From a virus, in IMG/VR virus record IMGVR_UViG_3300044797_000098, positions 248,001 through 312,000 of that record: a stretch of DNA of 64,000 nucleotides; one strand, 5' to 3'. Below, in pieces: positions 54,840-61,900 of the stretch; the stretch's first letter is position 1; each line of letters opens with the position of its first letter. The notes beneath the pieces were generated by a model, which was not told where the DNA came from, made no database searches, and saw only the letters and a list, made by a program, of their open reading frames with translations. The translations under genes were made by a program, and so were the position numbers.

Positions 54840-55199
54840 TTATCCTTCGAGGATAGACATTTTTACATATCGATTGTAAAACTCAATCAATTCTTTACCG
54901 GTTAAATGAAACATAACACGACTTCCGAATGAGAATGGTCGATTGTTTTTTCTTATATTATATTTATGCTCTTTTGTTGTTGCAACCCAAAATCCAAACT
55001 TCTCTTCCAATACGAATTTTACTTCGTAGATATATTTTGGATTTGATTTATATACTTGTTCTGCTCTGTCGTGTCGTTGCTGCTTATCGATGGCAGATGC
55101 CTTTTCATAAAAATAATGATAGGCTCGATAGTAATTATCGAATGTTTTGGTTTCGCCGTCGCAAGTTATGGTTATGGAAGGTTTTGATTTTAAAGACAT
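54840..55199 (-). CDS. Unknown protein with SD inside a hairpin, 119 residues
   Basis: The start is set at 55199 (MSLKSKPSITITCDGETKTF) because GAGAGGA sits six bases upstream; the 55238 start lies within a hairpin. YHYFYEKASAIDKQQRHDRA is helical, and IYEVKFVLEEKFGFWVATTK beta-like. No family recognised. Expression may be controlled by the 15-bp inverted repeat that encloses its SD. Confidence 0.7.
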   Translation of the reverse strand: MSLKSKPSITITCDGETKTFDNYYRAYHYFYEKASAIDKQQRHDRAEQVYKSNPKYIYEVKFVLEEKFGFWVATTKEHKYNIRKNNRPFSFGSRVMFHLTGKELIEFYNRYVKMSILEG

Positions 55200-55240
55200 A
55201 TATGTTCCTCTCACTGTTATATATCGTGAGAGGAACATAT
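55200..55240 (-). promoter_or_regulatory. 15-bp perfect inverted repeat sequestering an SD
   Basis: Arms 55200-55214 and 55226-55240 pair perfectly over 15 bp with an 11-base loop. The 3' arm on the minus strand (GTGAGAGGAACATAT) contains the SD GAGAGGA for the ATG at 55199. No U-run follows, so it is not a terminator. Readthrough RNA from the VWA gene would fold and block the SD. T4 genes e and soc are known to be held silent in early transcripts this way. Confidence 0.7.
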
Positions 55241-55253
55241 TTGATGTAATTTT

Positions 55254-57368
55254 TTATTCGTTGCGAATGTTTTTAACACGTCCGAAGGGAGGCTTAAACG
55301 TTTTATGATCGCTGGTAATTAGCCAAAGGACGTCGGTGCCTTTTGGTGGTGGTCGTGCATTAGATACTTCTGGATCGCTCAAAAAACCATCTGTCATAAT
55401 TATGATGAGATCAACCTTACCACATTGTTCTTCATATTCATTGAATACACGTGATACTTCTGTTCCACCACGACCATGCACCTTGGCCTTGACCAGATTT
55501 TCCTTATCTGCTTTGCTGATCTTTACCATTTCCGACCAGTATGGAACGCAATCCCAAGGACACAAAAACACCTCACCTTTTGTATCAATTACTTGTAATT
55601 GACTGATACCAAGTGCGATGTCATCACCTGACATTGAACCTGAGCAATCGTATGCAGCCAAGATATTAAGGAATACCTCTTGTTTTTTAGGCACATACAA
55701 TCCAGCAAACAATGGCCGGCTCTTGCATTTGTTCCAATTATTACGTCCTTTTCCTTCTCGTTTCTTTGACATCATTTGACGAACAAGATCTTCCCATTTT
55801 ATCTTTGGCTCCAATAGGTCATTTAATTCGTCGGAAAGGCCAAGTGGAACCTTGCCACCCATCTTTTTCGCCATTTCCGCAGCATCATACAACCTCTTGG
55901 CCAATTCATCTTCTGACACATCGCAATCCATGTGTTCATCCAAAAGATCACCGGTTCCGAATGGATCTATATATTCACTATCTCCGCCACCACATTCGGG
56001 ACAACCATTACCGCATGTTCCACATGATCCTTCTTGATCGCCACTGCAATTACCTTCTTGTCCTTGCCCTTGTCCTTGTCCTTGTCCTTGTCCTTGGCCT
56101 TGGCCTTGTTCCTCACCATCGCAACAAGCCCCACCTTCCCCTTCGCCCGGTTCTTGCCCATTGCTGGCATCAGATTGCCCGCCAGAGCCATTTTCGCTCT
56201 GTTCTTGACCTTCCCCTTTGCCCTGACCTTTGGTATTTTGAGGATTATCACATTGACCCTCATGCTCACAACTATCTCCATGATCAGAATGATCATGTTG
56301 ATCGTCTTTCTGACCCTTCATGTTTTTGCCAGCATGAGATCCTTTACCACCGGTTTTTGATGGCTTACTACCTTTGCTACCAGCACCGGGGTTAGTCTGA
56401 TTATCTTGTTCTTTTCCATCACCAGCAGATTGCTTATTACCTTCTGCCTTTGCTTTCTCTTCTGCGTCTTTCTTTTGTTGCTCTTGGATTTGTTTTTGAA
56501 GTTTCTTGTATTCGTCGGGCTTCTTATACATTCCAAGTTTTCCACATTTTGGACATTTTGGAATACACGAATATAGATATGCATAGATATTTTCTGGTTT
56601 CAGCATATCTCCTTCGAGTTTTTCTTCTGCGTAATACATTGGTGGCTTATCATCACCGGGATGCTTATATGCAGGATCGGCTTTTTCACGAAGAGCATGA
56701 ATTGGATTGAAGTGAGCAAGATGCTCTGGCGGATTAAAAGGATCCCTATACATTTGGGCAAGTTCTTCGAGAGTAATGAAGTCTCCAAGACCTTCTTTAA
56801 AATCCTTTATGTAATCTTTACGACCACGAGTTTTTAGATCCATCAATGCAACGTGATTAACTTTGAAGTCAATTGCAATGTTATATAGGCGTGGAAGACG
56901 CGAACCACGTCGGGAAGGATGCATTGCAAAAGCATGGAGGGCCTCATGTATCAAAACCAATCTCAATCCAAGTTTTGACATCTTATTCACGAAGTCTGGT
57001 GCCCAGAAAAACTGGCGACCATTGGTCGCAGCGGTCCTCAATACTTTGCCTTTCATATGGCTTTTATACTTTTTTACTTCATCAGATATTTGATCTTTTT
57101 CTTCTTTTGTTAATTCTTGGCCATCAGCAAGTTTTTTCTCGATTTCTTTTTGGCTTTTCTCAAAATCATCAAGTTGAACCCCCATCGCATCGCATATATG
57201 CGGAAGAGGGAACACTAAATTGAAAATGAAAGGGTCACCACCTAAATTAGTTCCTAACGCCCTATTGTCATAACCTAATGACAATTCGGTAAAAACCGAG
57301 GATAATTTTTCCTCCGCTTGTTTAACCAATTTAGGATCACATTTGCCAATGACTTTGCTAAACTTCAT
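55254..57368 (-). CDS. Putative metallopeptidase with VWA-like domain (DUF2201)
   Basis: 704 residues. The N-terminal domain holds LRLVLIHEALHAFAMHPSRR, an H-E-x-x-H zinc motif, matching DUF2201_N. A long charged, Gly/Gln-rich linker with GQGQGQ repeats and Cys pairs spans about 280-460. The C-terminal VWA-like part has AAYDCSGSMSGDDI (MIDAS D-x-S-x-S) and LIIIMTDGFLSDP. With the MoxR ATPase at 59082 this forms the VWA/MoxR chaperone pair of large phages. The two are separated by an IS element and a DUF433 gene. Confidence 0.88.
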   Translation of the reverse strand: MKFSKVIGKCDPKLVKQAEEKLSSVFTELSLGYDNRALGTNLGGDPFIFNLVFPLPHICDAMGVQLDDFEKSQKEIEKKLADGQELTKEEKDQISDEVKKYKSHMKGKVLRTAATNGRQFFWAPDFVNKMSKLGLRLVLIHEALHAFAMHPSRRGSRLPRLYNIAIDFKVNHVALMDLKTRGRKDYIKDFKEGLGDFITLEELAQMYRDPFNPPEHLAHFNPIHALREKADPAYKHPGDDKPPMYYAEEKLEGDMLKPENIYAYLYSCIPKCPKCGKLGMYKKPDEYKKLQKQIQEQQKKDAEEKAKAEGNKQSAGDGKEQDNQTNPGAGSKGSKPSKTGGKGSHAGKNMKGQKDDQHDHSDHGDSCEHEGQCDNPQNTKGQGKGEGQEQSENGSGGQSDASNGQEPGEGEGGACCDGEEQGQGQGQGQGQGQGQGQEGNCSGDQEGSCGTCGNGCPECGGGDSEYIDPFGTGDLLDEHMDCDVSEDELAKRLYDAAEMAKKMGGKVPLGLSDELNDLLEPKIKWEDLVRQMMSKKREGKGRNNWNKCKSRPLFAGLYVPKKQEVFLNILAAYDCSGSMSGDDIALGISQLQVIDTKGEVFLCPWDCVPYWSEMVKISKADKENLVKAKVHGRGGTEVSRVFNEYEEQCGKVDLIIIMTDGFLSDPEVSNARPPPKGTDVLWLITSDHKTFKPPFGRVKNIRNE
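56053..56109. repeat. 6-bp tandem repeat (TTGTCC)n in VWA gene linker
   Basis: A run of TTGTCC/TTGCCC units encodes the Gly-Gln repeat of the VWA protein linker. Such simple repeats change length by slippage, so the linker is likely to vary between isolates. Confidence 0.75.
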
Positions 57369-57498
57369 TTGTCTTCCTCTTTTTCCAATTGTTTTCCCAC
57401 ATTGAAACTACATTATATCCGAATGATTTTAAGTGTTCTTCTCGTTCAACAGTCTGGTTATATAACACACGATATTGCGTTTTATTTGCCTTATTCAT
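57358..57498 (-). pseudogene. Truncated endonuclease C-terminus next to IS left end
   Basis: 46 residues: MNKANKTQYRVLYNQTVERE, EHLKSFGYNVVSMWENNWKK. The pattern Y-x-x-T-x-x-R-E-x-x-L-K-x-x-G-Y-N-V-V-x-x-W-E-x-x-W is the end of a Vsr- or PD-(D/E)xK-like phage endonuclease. The frame is open further upstream into the IS end, so the rest of the gene has been lost. Confidence 0.6.
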
Positions 57499-57584
57499 CA
57501 TCTTATCACAAGGATACCGTCGCCTTTAGGCGACGGAGGAATTGTGCTCCGTTAAAATTGTTTTCGTTTTCTTTCACTTTTTTC

Positions 57585-57612
57585 TTGACATCTGGTAATA
57601 ATGTGTTATATT
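57585..57612 (+). promoter_or_regulatory. Sigma70-like promoter for tnpB
   Basis: TTGACA (57585-57590), a 16-base spacer, TATATT (57607-57612). Spacer length and hexamers equal those of the HSP20 promoter. It lies 11 bases before the tnpB ATG, so the mRNA would be nearly leaderless. Confidence 0.6.
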
Positions 57613-57623
57613 AGTATTCAGTT

Positions 57624-58781
57624 ATGATCCTCTTACGAACCGTCAAAATCTTTCTCACAAACGCAAAAGAGCAACTTTTGCCTACGGCTATTGCTTATAC
57701 TAACGCTTATAACTACGCTTGTCAAGACGGTTATGACGGGAAAATAACATCAGGATACGATCTCCATAAACGAACTTATAGCACAATGCGTCAAACGCTT
57801 CCTGCTCAATTAGCCGTTTCTGCAAGAACCAAGGCAACAGAATCATTAGTTTCAATAGCAGGGCTAAAACGAAAAGGTAAAAAGACTTCGTGCCCGAAGA
57901 GCAAACTTTGCAGCATCCGTTATGATGCCCGTTCTTATTCGTTATGGTTAGAACGAAACGAAGTTTCCCTTCTCACATTGGAAGGAAGAAAACGCTTTGC
58001 GTTTTCTTTACCAGAATGTTATAGTCAATACAGAACATGGAAAAATAAATCAGCAGAATTGAAAATCTACGGTAAACAAGTAATACTAAACGTTGTATTC
58101 GAAAAAGAGATTACAGACACAGAACCAAACGGTAGAATCATAGGTTGCGATAGAGGTGAAAACAATTTAGCCGTTTTGTCAAACGGTAAGTTTTTCGGTG
58201 GCAGAAAAATCAAACAGAAAGCGAGACAGTATAGGAAGTTGAGAACAGAGTTGCAAAAGAAAGGCACGCGTTCAGCAAAAAGACACCTTCGGAAAATACG
58301 ATCGAAGGAGAGACGGTTCAGGGCTGACGTTAACCATTGCATATCGAAACAGATAGTAGCACTTTTGCAAACTGGTGATACGGTTGTATTAGAGAAACTA
58401 ACGGATATTAGAAAGAATATGAAACGGAAAAAGAAACATATGGCAGACGCTCATTCGTGGTCTTTCTATCAGTTAGAACAGTTTCTCATATACAAGGCGA
58501 TGGCAAAAGGTATAAACGTTGTTTTTATAGACGGAAGATATACCAGCCAATCGTGCAGTAAATGTGGCAATATAAGAAAAGCAAACAGAAAAGGAAGCAG
58601 ATTTAATTGCAGAGAATGCGGTTATACTTGCGATGCCGATCTGAATGCGTCTTTCAACATTGCTCAAAAATATCAAGCGGGGCTTCGCCCCGCTGGATCG
58701 GGCTCAGTCAATAGTCCTAACGGAAGCAATTCCAATGTATCGTCAACGGCAACGTTGGCAGATACAAGCCCTTGCCTTTAG
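57624..58781 (+). CDS. tnpB: TnpB RNA-guided endonuclease, IS605 OrfB
   Basis: 385 residues, normal for TnpB. The N-terminal domain has AYTNAYNYACQDGYDG. The RuvC Asp is in GCDRGENNLAVLSNGK, the Glu in VVLEKLTDIRKNM, and the zinc ribbon SCSKCGNIRKANRKG...CRECGYTCDADLNASFNIA carries the last Asp. All catalytic residues are present. TnpB cuts DNA with a guide from its own RNA (omega RNA) read from the gene's 3' end. The last ~35 residues overlap the RNA scaffold and look less protein-like. Confidence 0.95.
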   Translation: MILLRTVKIFLTNAKEQLLPTAIAYTNAYNYACQDGYDGKITSGYDLHKRTYSTMRQTLPAQLAVSARTKATESLVSIAGLKRKGKKTSCPKSKLCSIRYDARSYSLWLERNEVSLLTLEGRKRFAFSLPECYSQYRTWKNKSAELKIYGKQVILNVVFEKEITDTEPNGRIIGCDRGENNLAVLSNGKFFGGRKIKQKARQYRKLRTELQKKGTRSAKRHLRKIRSKERRFRADVNHCISKQIVALLQTGDTVVLEKLTDIRKNMKRKKKHMADAHSWSFYQLEQFLIYKAMAKGINVVFIDGRYTSQSCSKCGNIRKANRKGSRFNCRECGYTCDADLNASFNIAQKYQAGLRPAGSGSVNSPNGSNSNVSSTATLADTSPCL

Positions 58782-58796
58782 GCAAGGGTAGTTGAC
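58676..58796 (+). ncRNA. Candidate omega RNA scaffold of TnpB
   Basis: The tnpB 3' end has a strong 8-bp hairpin AGCGGGGC-TTC-GCCCCGCT (58676-58694) and the right-end hairpin (58769-58788). By analogy with studied TnpB systems the guide RNA is made from this segment and reads into the flank, so the roughly 16-20 bases from 58797 would be the guide. Boundaries are inferred. Confidence 0.5.
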
Positions 58797-59085
58797 CTTC
58801 TACATATTTCCATTCTTCTTCATCTGAAACTTGTGCCCAAGTTTTTGCAAACTTCAATCCACCGGGGCAATAACCATTATCAGCAACAACGCGTTGTGCG
58901 AAGTCAATATAATCATTCAAGTCAAGATCATCAAAATAATCCCTACCCCAAAAATCAAGTATATCGTCTCGTGTCATTCCTTCGATGACCATAGCGATTA
59001 TTTGATTGATTGTAATGCGATGACCGGGGAGGCAGGGCTTGCCTCCACAACGGTCATCATCAATTTCGAATGAGATTGCTCTCAT
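58717..59085 (-). CDS. DUF433 protein with C-terminus replaced by IS sequence
   Basis: 122 residues. DUF433 pattern: FEIDDDRCGGKPCLPGHRIT, IAMVIEGMTRDDILDFWGRD, LNDYIDFAQRVV. DUF433 proteins are small HTH antitoxin-like proteins. The end after EEEWKYVEGQ, namely LPLPKGKGLYLPTLPL, is translated from the TnpB element's right hairpin. The native C-terminus is lost or the gene has gained a foreign tail. Starts overlapping the MoxR stop (ATGA). Confidence 0.8.
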   Translation of the reverse strand: MRAISFEIDDDRCGGKPCLPGHRITINQIIAMVIEGMTRDDILDFWGRDYFDDLDLNDYIDFAQRVVADNGYCPGGLKFAKTWAQVSDEEEWKYVEGQLPLPKGKGLYLPTLPLTIHWNCFR

Positions 59086-60215
59086 CCACCGCTCTTCATT
59101 CGCCCTGAAAGATCTTTGAGAATGGCATCAAACTCTGGCGATTGATCAAGATCCATATCAACCGTTCGTTCAAGACCAATTTGGCTTCGGATGCTAACCA
59201 ATGCCAACTCTGGATCAACTTTTCGAAGGAAACTTGCAACCGTTTCTGTTTCCTTTGGAAGTTCCCTGTCCTTCTTCTTGGTTTTATTCTTTTCCGCATT
59301 TTCGTCAAGCAAACGAGCCAATCGATTGCAAACAATCATGCATGCAACGCAACGCTTGCTTGGTTCAAGATCATCAAAACCTTTGATGTTTTCGCCTCGC
59401 ATGATCTTCTCAACGATTGGCAAAAGCACCTGATAGTGATCAAAATACGCAGCATATTTGATACCAACTTTTCGACCAACGCAACCAGATGCTTTGTTGG
59501 TTAAGATACCATGAGACCAATTGTGTTTCTCACCGAATGTAAGAATGTTGGAATAATTATGCCATCCGCGTGGTGAAGGGTCTGCATAAACATCGCCGGG
59601 ATCTGTATCTCCAAAAAGATCTTCTCCGTGATCAGCAAGATATGCTGTGATTGAAGCGTGGATTTGTCCTTCTTTTGCTGCCCAATCAAGCCATTGCGTT
59701 GTTGTTGCTTCAACAAGATACTTCTCTGCACGGTCAAGCAATGGAAGTGGCGGACGCGAACCACCTTCATTCGGAAGGTTTCCTGCCATTAGGACTGCTT
59801 GTAGATTAGGAAGGGTGCGACCATTGATCGTGTGGAATTGTGTGAATTCAAGTAATGGTGCAATGACGCTATGATCCATTTTATCGATTTCATCGAAGAA
59901 AACGACGACTTTTTCGTTGCCCTTCATTAGGGTTTCGTAGTAATATGGAAGCAGAAACTTAATAAACTCTGCTTCTTTCACATCCATAATTTTTGGGAAA
60001 CCGCCTGCATCAGTTCGTTCGAATGTGCTGGCATTTAGATACAACATCGAAAAACCAGAGTTTTTGATCGAACTCTTTCCGATTGCTGATTTACCACTAC
60101 CCCTTCGGGCACAAGAGAAAATATTACCACCGTATTGGATAGTGGCTGCGGTTATTTCAGACAATTCCTTGGTGTTAATCCGTTGCATATTAAAATCTGA
60201 TGATACTGCTGTCAT
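59082..60215 (-). CDS. MoxR-type AAA+ ATPase
   Basis: 377 residues. Walker A is in SCARRGSGKSAIGKSS (about 37-45), Walker B VVVFFDEIDKM (about 105), sensor 1 AVLMAGNLPNEGGSRPP and arginine finger region LPLLDRAEKYLVEA. A helical lid (DLEPSKRCVACMIVCNRLAR) follows. MoxR ATPases work with VWA proteins (55254) to remodel or insert metal into targets. AAGGAAG lies before the ATG. The pair is separated only by the IS and DUF433. Confidence 0.9.
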   Translation of the reverse strand: MTAVSSDFNMQRINTKELSEITAATIQYGGNIFSCARRGSGKSAIGKSSIKNSGFSMLYLNASTFERTDAGGFPKIMDVKEAEFIKFLLPYYYETLMKGNEKVVVFFDEIDKMDHSVIAPLLEFTQFHTINGRTLPNLQAVLMAGNLPNEGGSRPPLPLLDRAEKYLVEATTTQWLDWAAKEGQIHASITAYLADHGEDLFGDTDPGDVYADPSPRGWHNYSNILTFGEKHNWSHGILTNKASGCVGRKVGIKYAAYFDHYQVLLPIVEKIMRGENIKGFDDLEPSKRCVACMIVCNRLARLLDENAEKNKTKKKDRELPKETETVASFLRKVDPELALVSIRSQIGLERTVDMDLDQSPEFDAILKDLSGRMKSGG

Positions 60216-60471
60216 TGTTTTTCTTCCTTGTTGTGTGTTGTTGGTTCAAAATCGTCGTTATCAAAATCCCAATGTCTGCAATCTTCATTTCCAAAAAGAA
60301 TAATTTCAACATTGAAAAACTAAAAAATATACCCGCATGATCCTTCTTTACCCTGCGTTTTAGATATAGTTCCCACATCGAAGCAAGATTACCACGCCAT
60401 TGAAACTGAAACTCAAACCATTTATTTGGTATTGGGAGCGGGCAGGAAAAGATATATGATTTATTTTTCAC
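60212..60471 (-). pseudogene. Small conserved-like protein with -1 frameshift
   Basis: The first frame starts MKNKSYIFSCPLPIPNKWFE and has RRVKKDHAGIFFSFS, then drifts to unlike sequence. The -1 frame, from the T-run near 60320, reads FFNVEIILFGNEDCRHWDFD and ends THNKEEKQ with TGA overlapping the MoxR ATG as ATGA, exactly the junction used elsewhere. The two parts join as DHAGI...RHWD, a pattern I associate with phage proteins. One added T would restore the frame; slippage at T-TTT or a sequence error is possible. Confidence 0.65.
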
Positions 60472-60704
60472 GCCAACACCAATAACTTGGATGCTTTTAT
60501 GATAGCATCACCAAGCGATTTCATATCCTCTATTGATATCGCTTCGACATGATCGGATGCCCAATTTCTTTCAATATGTCTTCCATCCGCTGATACCCAA
60601 TTAGCCTTACGATCAAAACTTAAGTCAATACTACCATCATCGAAAACTTTAATAACTAACTGTCTTTCTATTTCGCTTTCGATTTTGAGTTTTATTTCTT
60701 TCAC
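60468..60704 (-). CDS. Family D small protein with C-terminal tail, copy 2
   Basis: 78 residues: MKEIKLKIESEIERQLVIKV, FDDGSIDLSFDRKANWVSAD, then VEAISIEDMKSLGDAIIKAS with KLLVLA. Strands then a helix. Overlaps the next gene by four bases. The D-D-G-S-I-D-L resembles E-D-G-S-I-G-I of 54436-54609. Confidence 0.76.
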   Translation of the reverse strand: MKEIKLKIESEIERQLVIKVFDDGSIDLSFDRKANWVSADGRHIERNWASDHVEAISIEDMKSLGDAIIKASKLLVLA

Positions 60705-60925
60705 GCTAACACCATCAATTTTTGATATCGTTGCATATGTTCAATTAGTTCATTGAAGTTTTGACCGGTAATACTAATGCTCTCAACCTCTTGCCAATAA
60801 TTATGACCAGTTTCCATCAACTCAATACTAACCTTAATATCAATATCGTTTTCATATGGATTGAAACAAACTCTATACTTGTAATCTGAATGATCTTGTG
60901 TTAGATCAAAAATCATCTTTTTCAT
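60701..60925 (-). CDS. Family D small protein with C-terminal tail, copy 3
   Basis: 74 residues from ATG 60925 (MKKMIFDLTQDHSDYKYRVC), which overlaps the neighbour's TGA; a GTG three codons upstream is less likely. YENDIDIKVSIELMETGHNY, EVESISITGQNFNELIEHMQ and RYQKLMVLA. The V-E-(A/S)-I-S-I block is shared with 60468. Tail with terminal Ala. Confidence 0.76.
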   Translation of the reverse strand: MKKMIFDLTQDHSDYKYRVCFNPYENDIDIKVSIELMETGHNYWQEVESISITGQNFNELIEHMQRYQKLMVLA

Positions 60926-61377
60926 TGACCCCACACCAATCCTTCATTGCCCCAAAACACATAATTGCCATCATCCAACTCAATTAGATGCAACTGTTGT
61001 TTTAGATTTTCCCATTCCACTGTCAATACATATTGACCATTTTGCCAATGCGAACCGTCTTTATTATTGACAATGCAGGTTCCTAATCCAGCAAGATATT
61101 CGAGCACAATAACGGAAACTTTGTCATCGCTGAATACCGAATAACTGCAACCCTCATCACTCAACTTAACCGCTTCCTTGCTATTTGTCAAGGCAGCGAC
61201 CGAGACTTCCGAATGTATCCTACCTTCACCCACAAGTATCTGAAACTTCAATGTTTCATTTGGTCGAGATGATATTGCGAATGCTGTTGCGTCCTGAAAA
61301 TACTGTTGTCCCGTCATATCATTGAATATGAACTCGGAACGAACATAAGATAGGAACGGAGGAATGTTAATTAGCAT
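60922..61377 (-). CDS. Unknown protein, 151 residues
   Basis: Beta-rich: MLINIPPFLSYVRSEFIFND, QYFQDATAFAISSRPNETLK, then VSVIVLEYLAGLGTCIVNNK and YVLTVEWENLKQQLHLIELD. No motif or tail. It ends GNEGLVWGQ overlapping the family D start. Function unknown. Confidence 0.7.
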   Translation of the reverse strand: MLINIPPFLSYVRSEFIFNDMTGQQYFQDATAFAISSRPNETLKFQILVGEGRIHSEVSVAALTNSKEAVKLSDEGCSYSVFSDDKVSVIVLEYLAGLGTCIVNNKDGSHWQNGQYVLTVEWENLKQQLHLIELDDGNYVFWGNEGLVWGQ

Positions 61378-61378
61378 A

Positions 61379-61564
61379 TTAAAATAACAACTGATATTTA
61401 TCCCATTGTTCTTGTGTTAAGAGAATGTATTCAGAAAAAATAAGCGTGTTATCCATATGATTTTTAATCTCTACTAAATAGGAAGAATTTAAGTAATATT
61501 CCGTAGTAAAATACGCTCTTTTTATACGGCAAGGTTCTAAAAATACATACGGTAAGTTTTTCAA
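61379..61564 (-). CDS. Family A small protein (FLEPCR ... EYILLT)
   Basis: 61 residues from a TTG start, the shortest family A member. KNLPYVFLEPCRIKRAYFTT keeps L-E-P with Cys for Trp, and FSEYILLTQEQWDKYQLLF the C-terminal block and tail. The central part is reduced to about 15 residues. A 15-codon remnant with the family start lies upstream. Confidence 0.7.
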   Translation of the reverse strand: MKNLPYVFLEPCRIKRAYFTTEYYLNSSYLVEIKNHMDNTLIFSEYILLTQEQWDKYQLLF

Positions 61565-61571
61565 TCCAGTT

Positions 61572-61619
61572 TTAAAAGATATGACCGGATATATATGGAG
61601 AGAGATATTTTTTATCCAT
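61572..61619 (-). pseudogene. 15-codon family A-like fragment
   Basis: MDKKYLSPYISGHIF then TAA. The KKYLSPY start matches the opening of family A proteins (MKYLSPWKK). No SD. An AT-rich 17-base palindrome (61620-61636) precedes it. Most likely a decayed extra copy. Confidence 0.35.
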
Positions 61620-61630
61620 AACTAAATAAT

Positions 61631-61900
61631 TTAGTTAACGTTTTTCTTGCTCTTACTGGTTTCTGACGGAACAACAAACTTATCTTCCGCGGATTTTGTT
61701 TTCTTTGGCGCTACTGGCATGTCATAAACATATACCGGCATTGAGCCAGCATTTGCATAATACTTCTCTTGTTGCTCAACCAGTTTTTGGATTGTTTTTT
61801 CTTCGCGATTATATTCTTTTAGATATATCGCCAAAAGAAACCCGAATGCACAAACGATGAATACTGCTAACGCGAGGAATAATGCTGTTCCGATTGTCAT
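61631..61900 (-). CDS. Single-pass membrane protein, 89 residues
   Basis: An N-terminal helix MTIGTALFLALAVFIVCAFG then FLLAIYLKEYNREE, a coiled coil (KTIQKLVEQQEKYYANAG), and a basic, disordered end. Type II-like membrane topology. Could be a spanin-like or accessory lysis protein, but no motif supports it. Overlaps 61897-62061 by four bases. Confidence 0.68.
   Translation of the reverse strand: MTIGTALFLALAVFIVCAFGFLLAIYLKEYNREEKTIQKLVEQQEKYYANAGSMPVYVYDMPVAPKKTKSAEDKFVVPSETSKSKKNVN

Larger units (their letters stand above)
57517..58796 (+). mobile_element. TnpB-only IS200/IS605-type element
   Basis: Two matching end hairpins frame a single tnpB. The left is CCGTCGCC-TTTA-GGCGACGG (57517-57536). 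The right is CCCTTGCC-TTTA-GGCAAGGG (58769-58788) followed by TAGTTGAC. Both loops are TTTA. No tnpA is present, so it moves only if a transposase is supplied (IS1341 type). It lies between the DUF2201-VWA gene and the MoxR operon, and has removed parts of both flanks. IS605 elements do not duplicate target sites, and none are seen. Confidence 0.85.

Noticed and set aside
55712-56395. Long plus-strand open frame of 227 codons
   Set aside because: It is the antisense of the repetitive linker of the VWA gene. It is Leu/His rich from the repeat and has no SD or homology-like motif.
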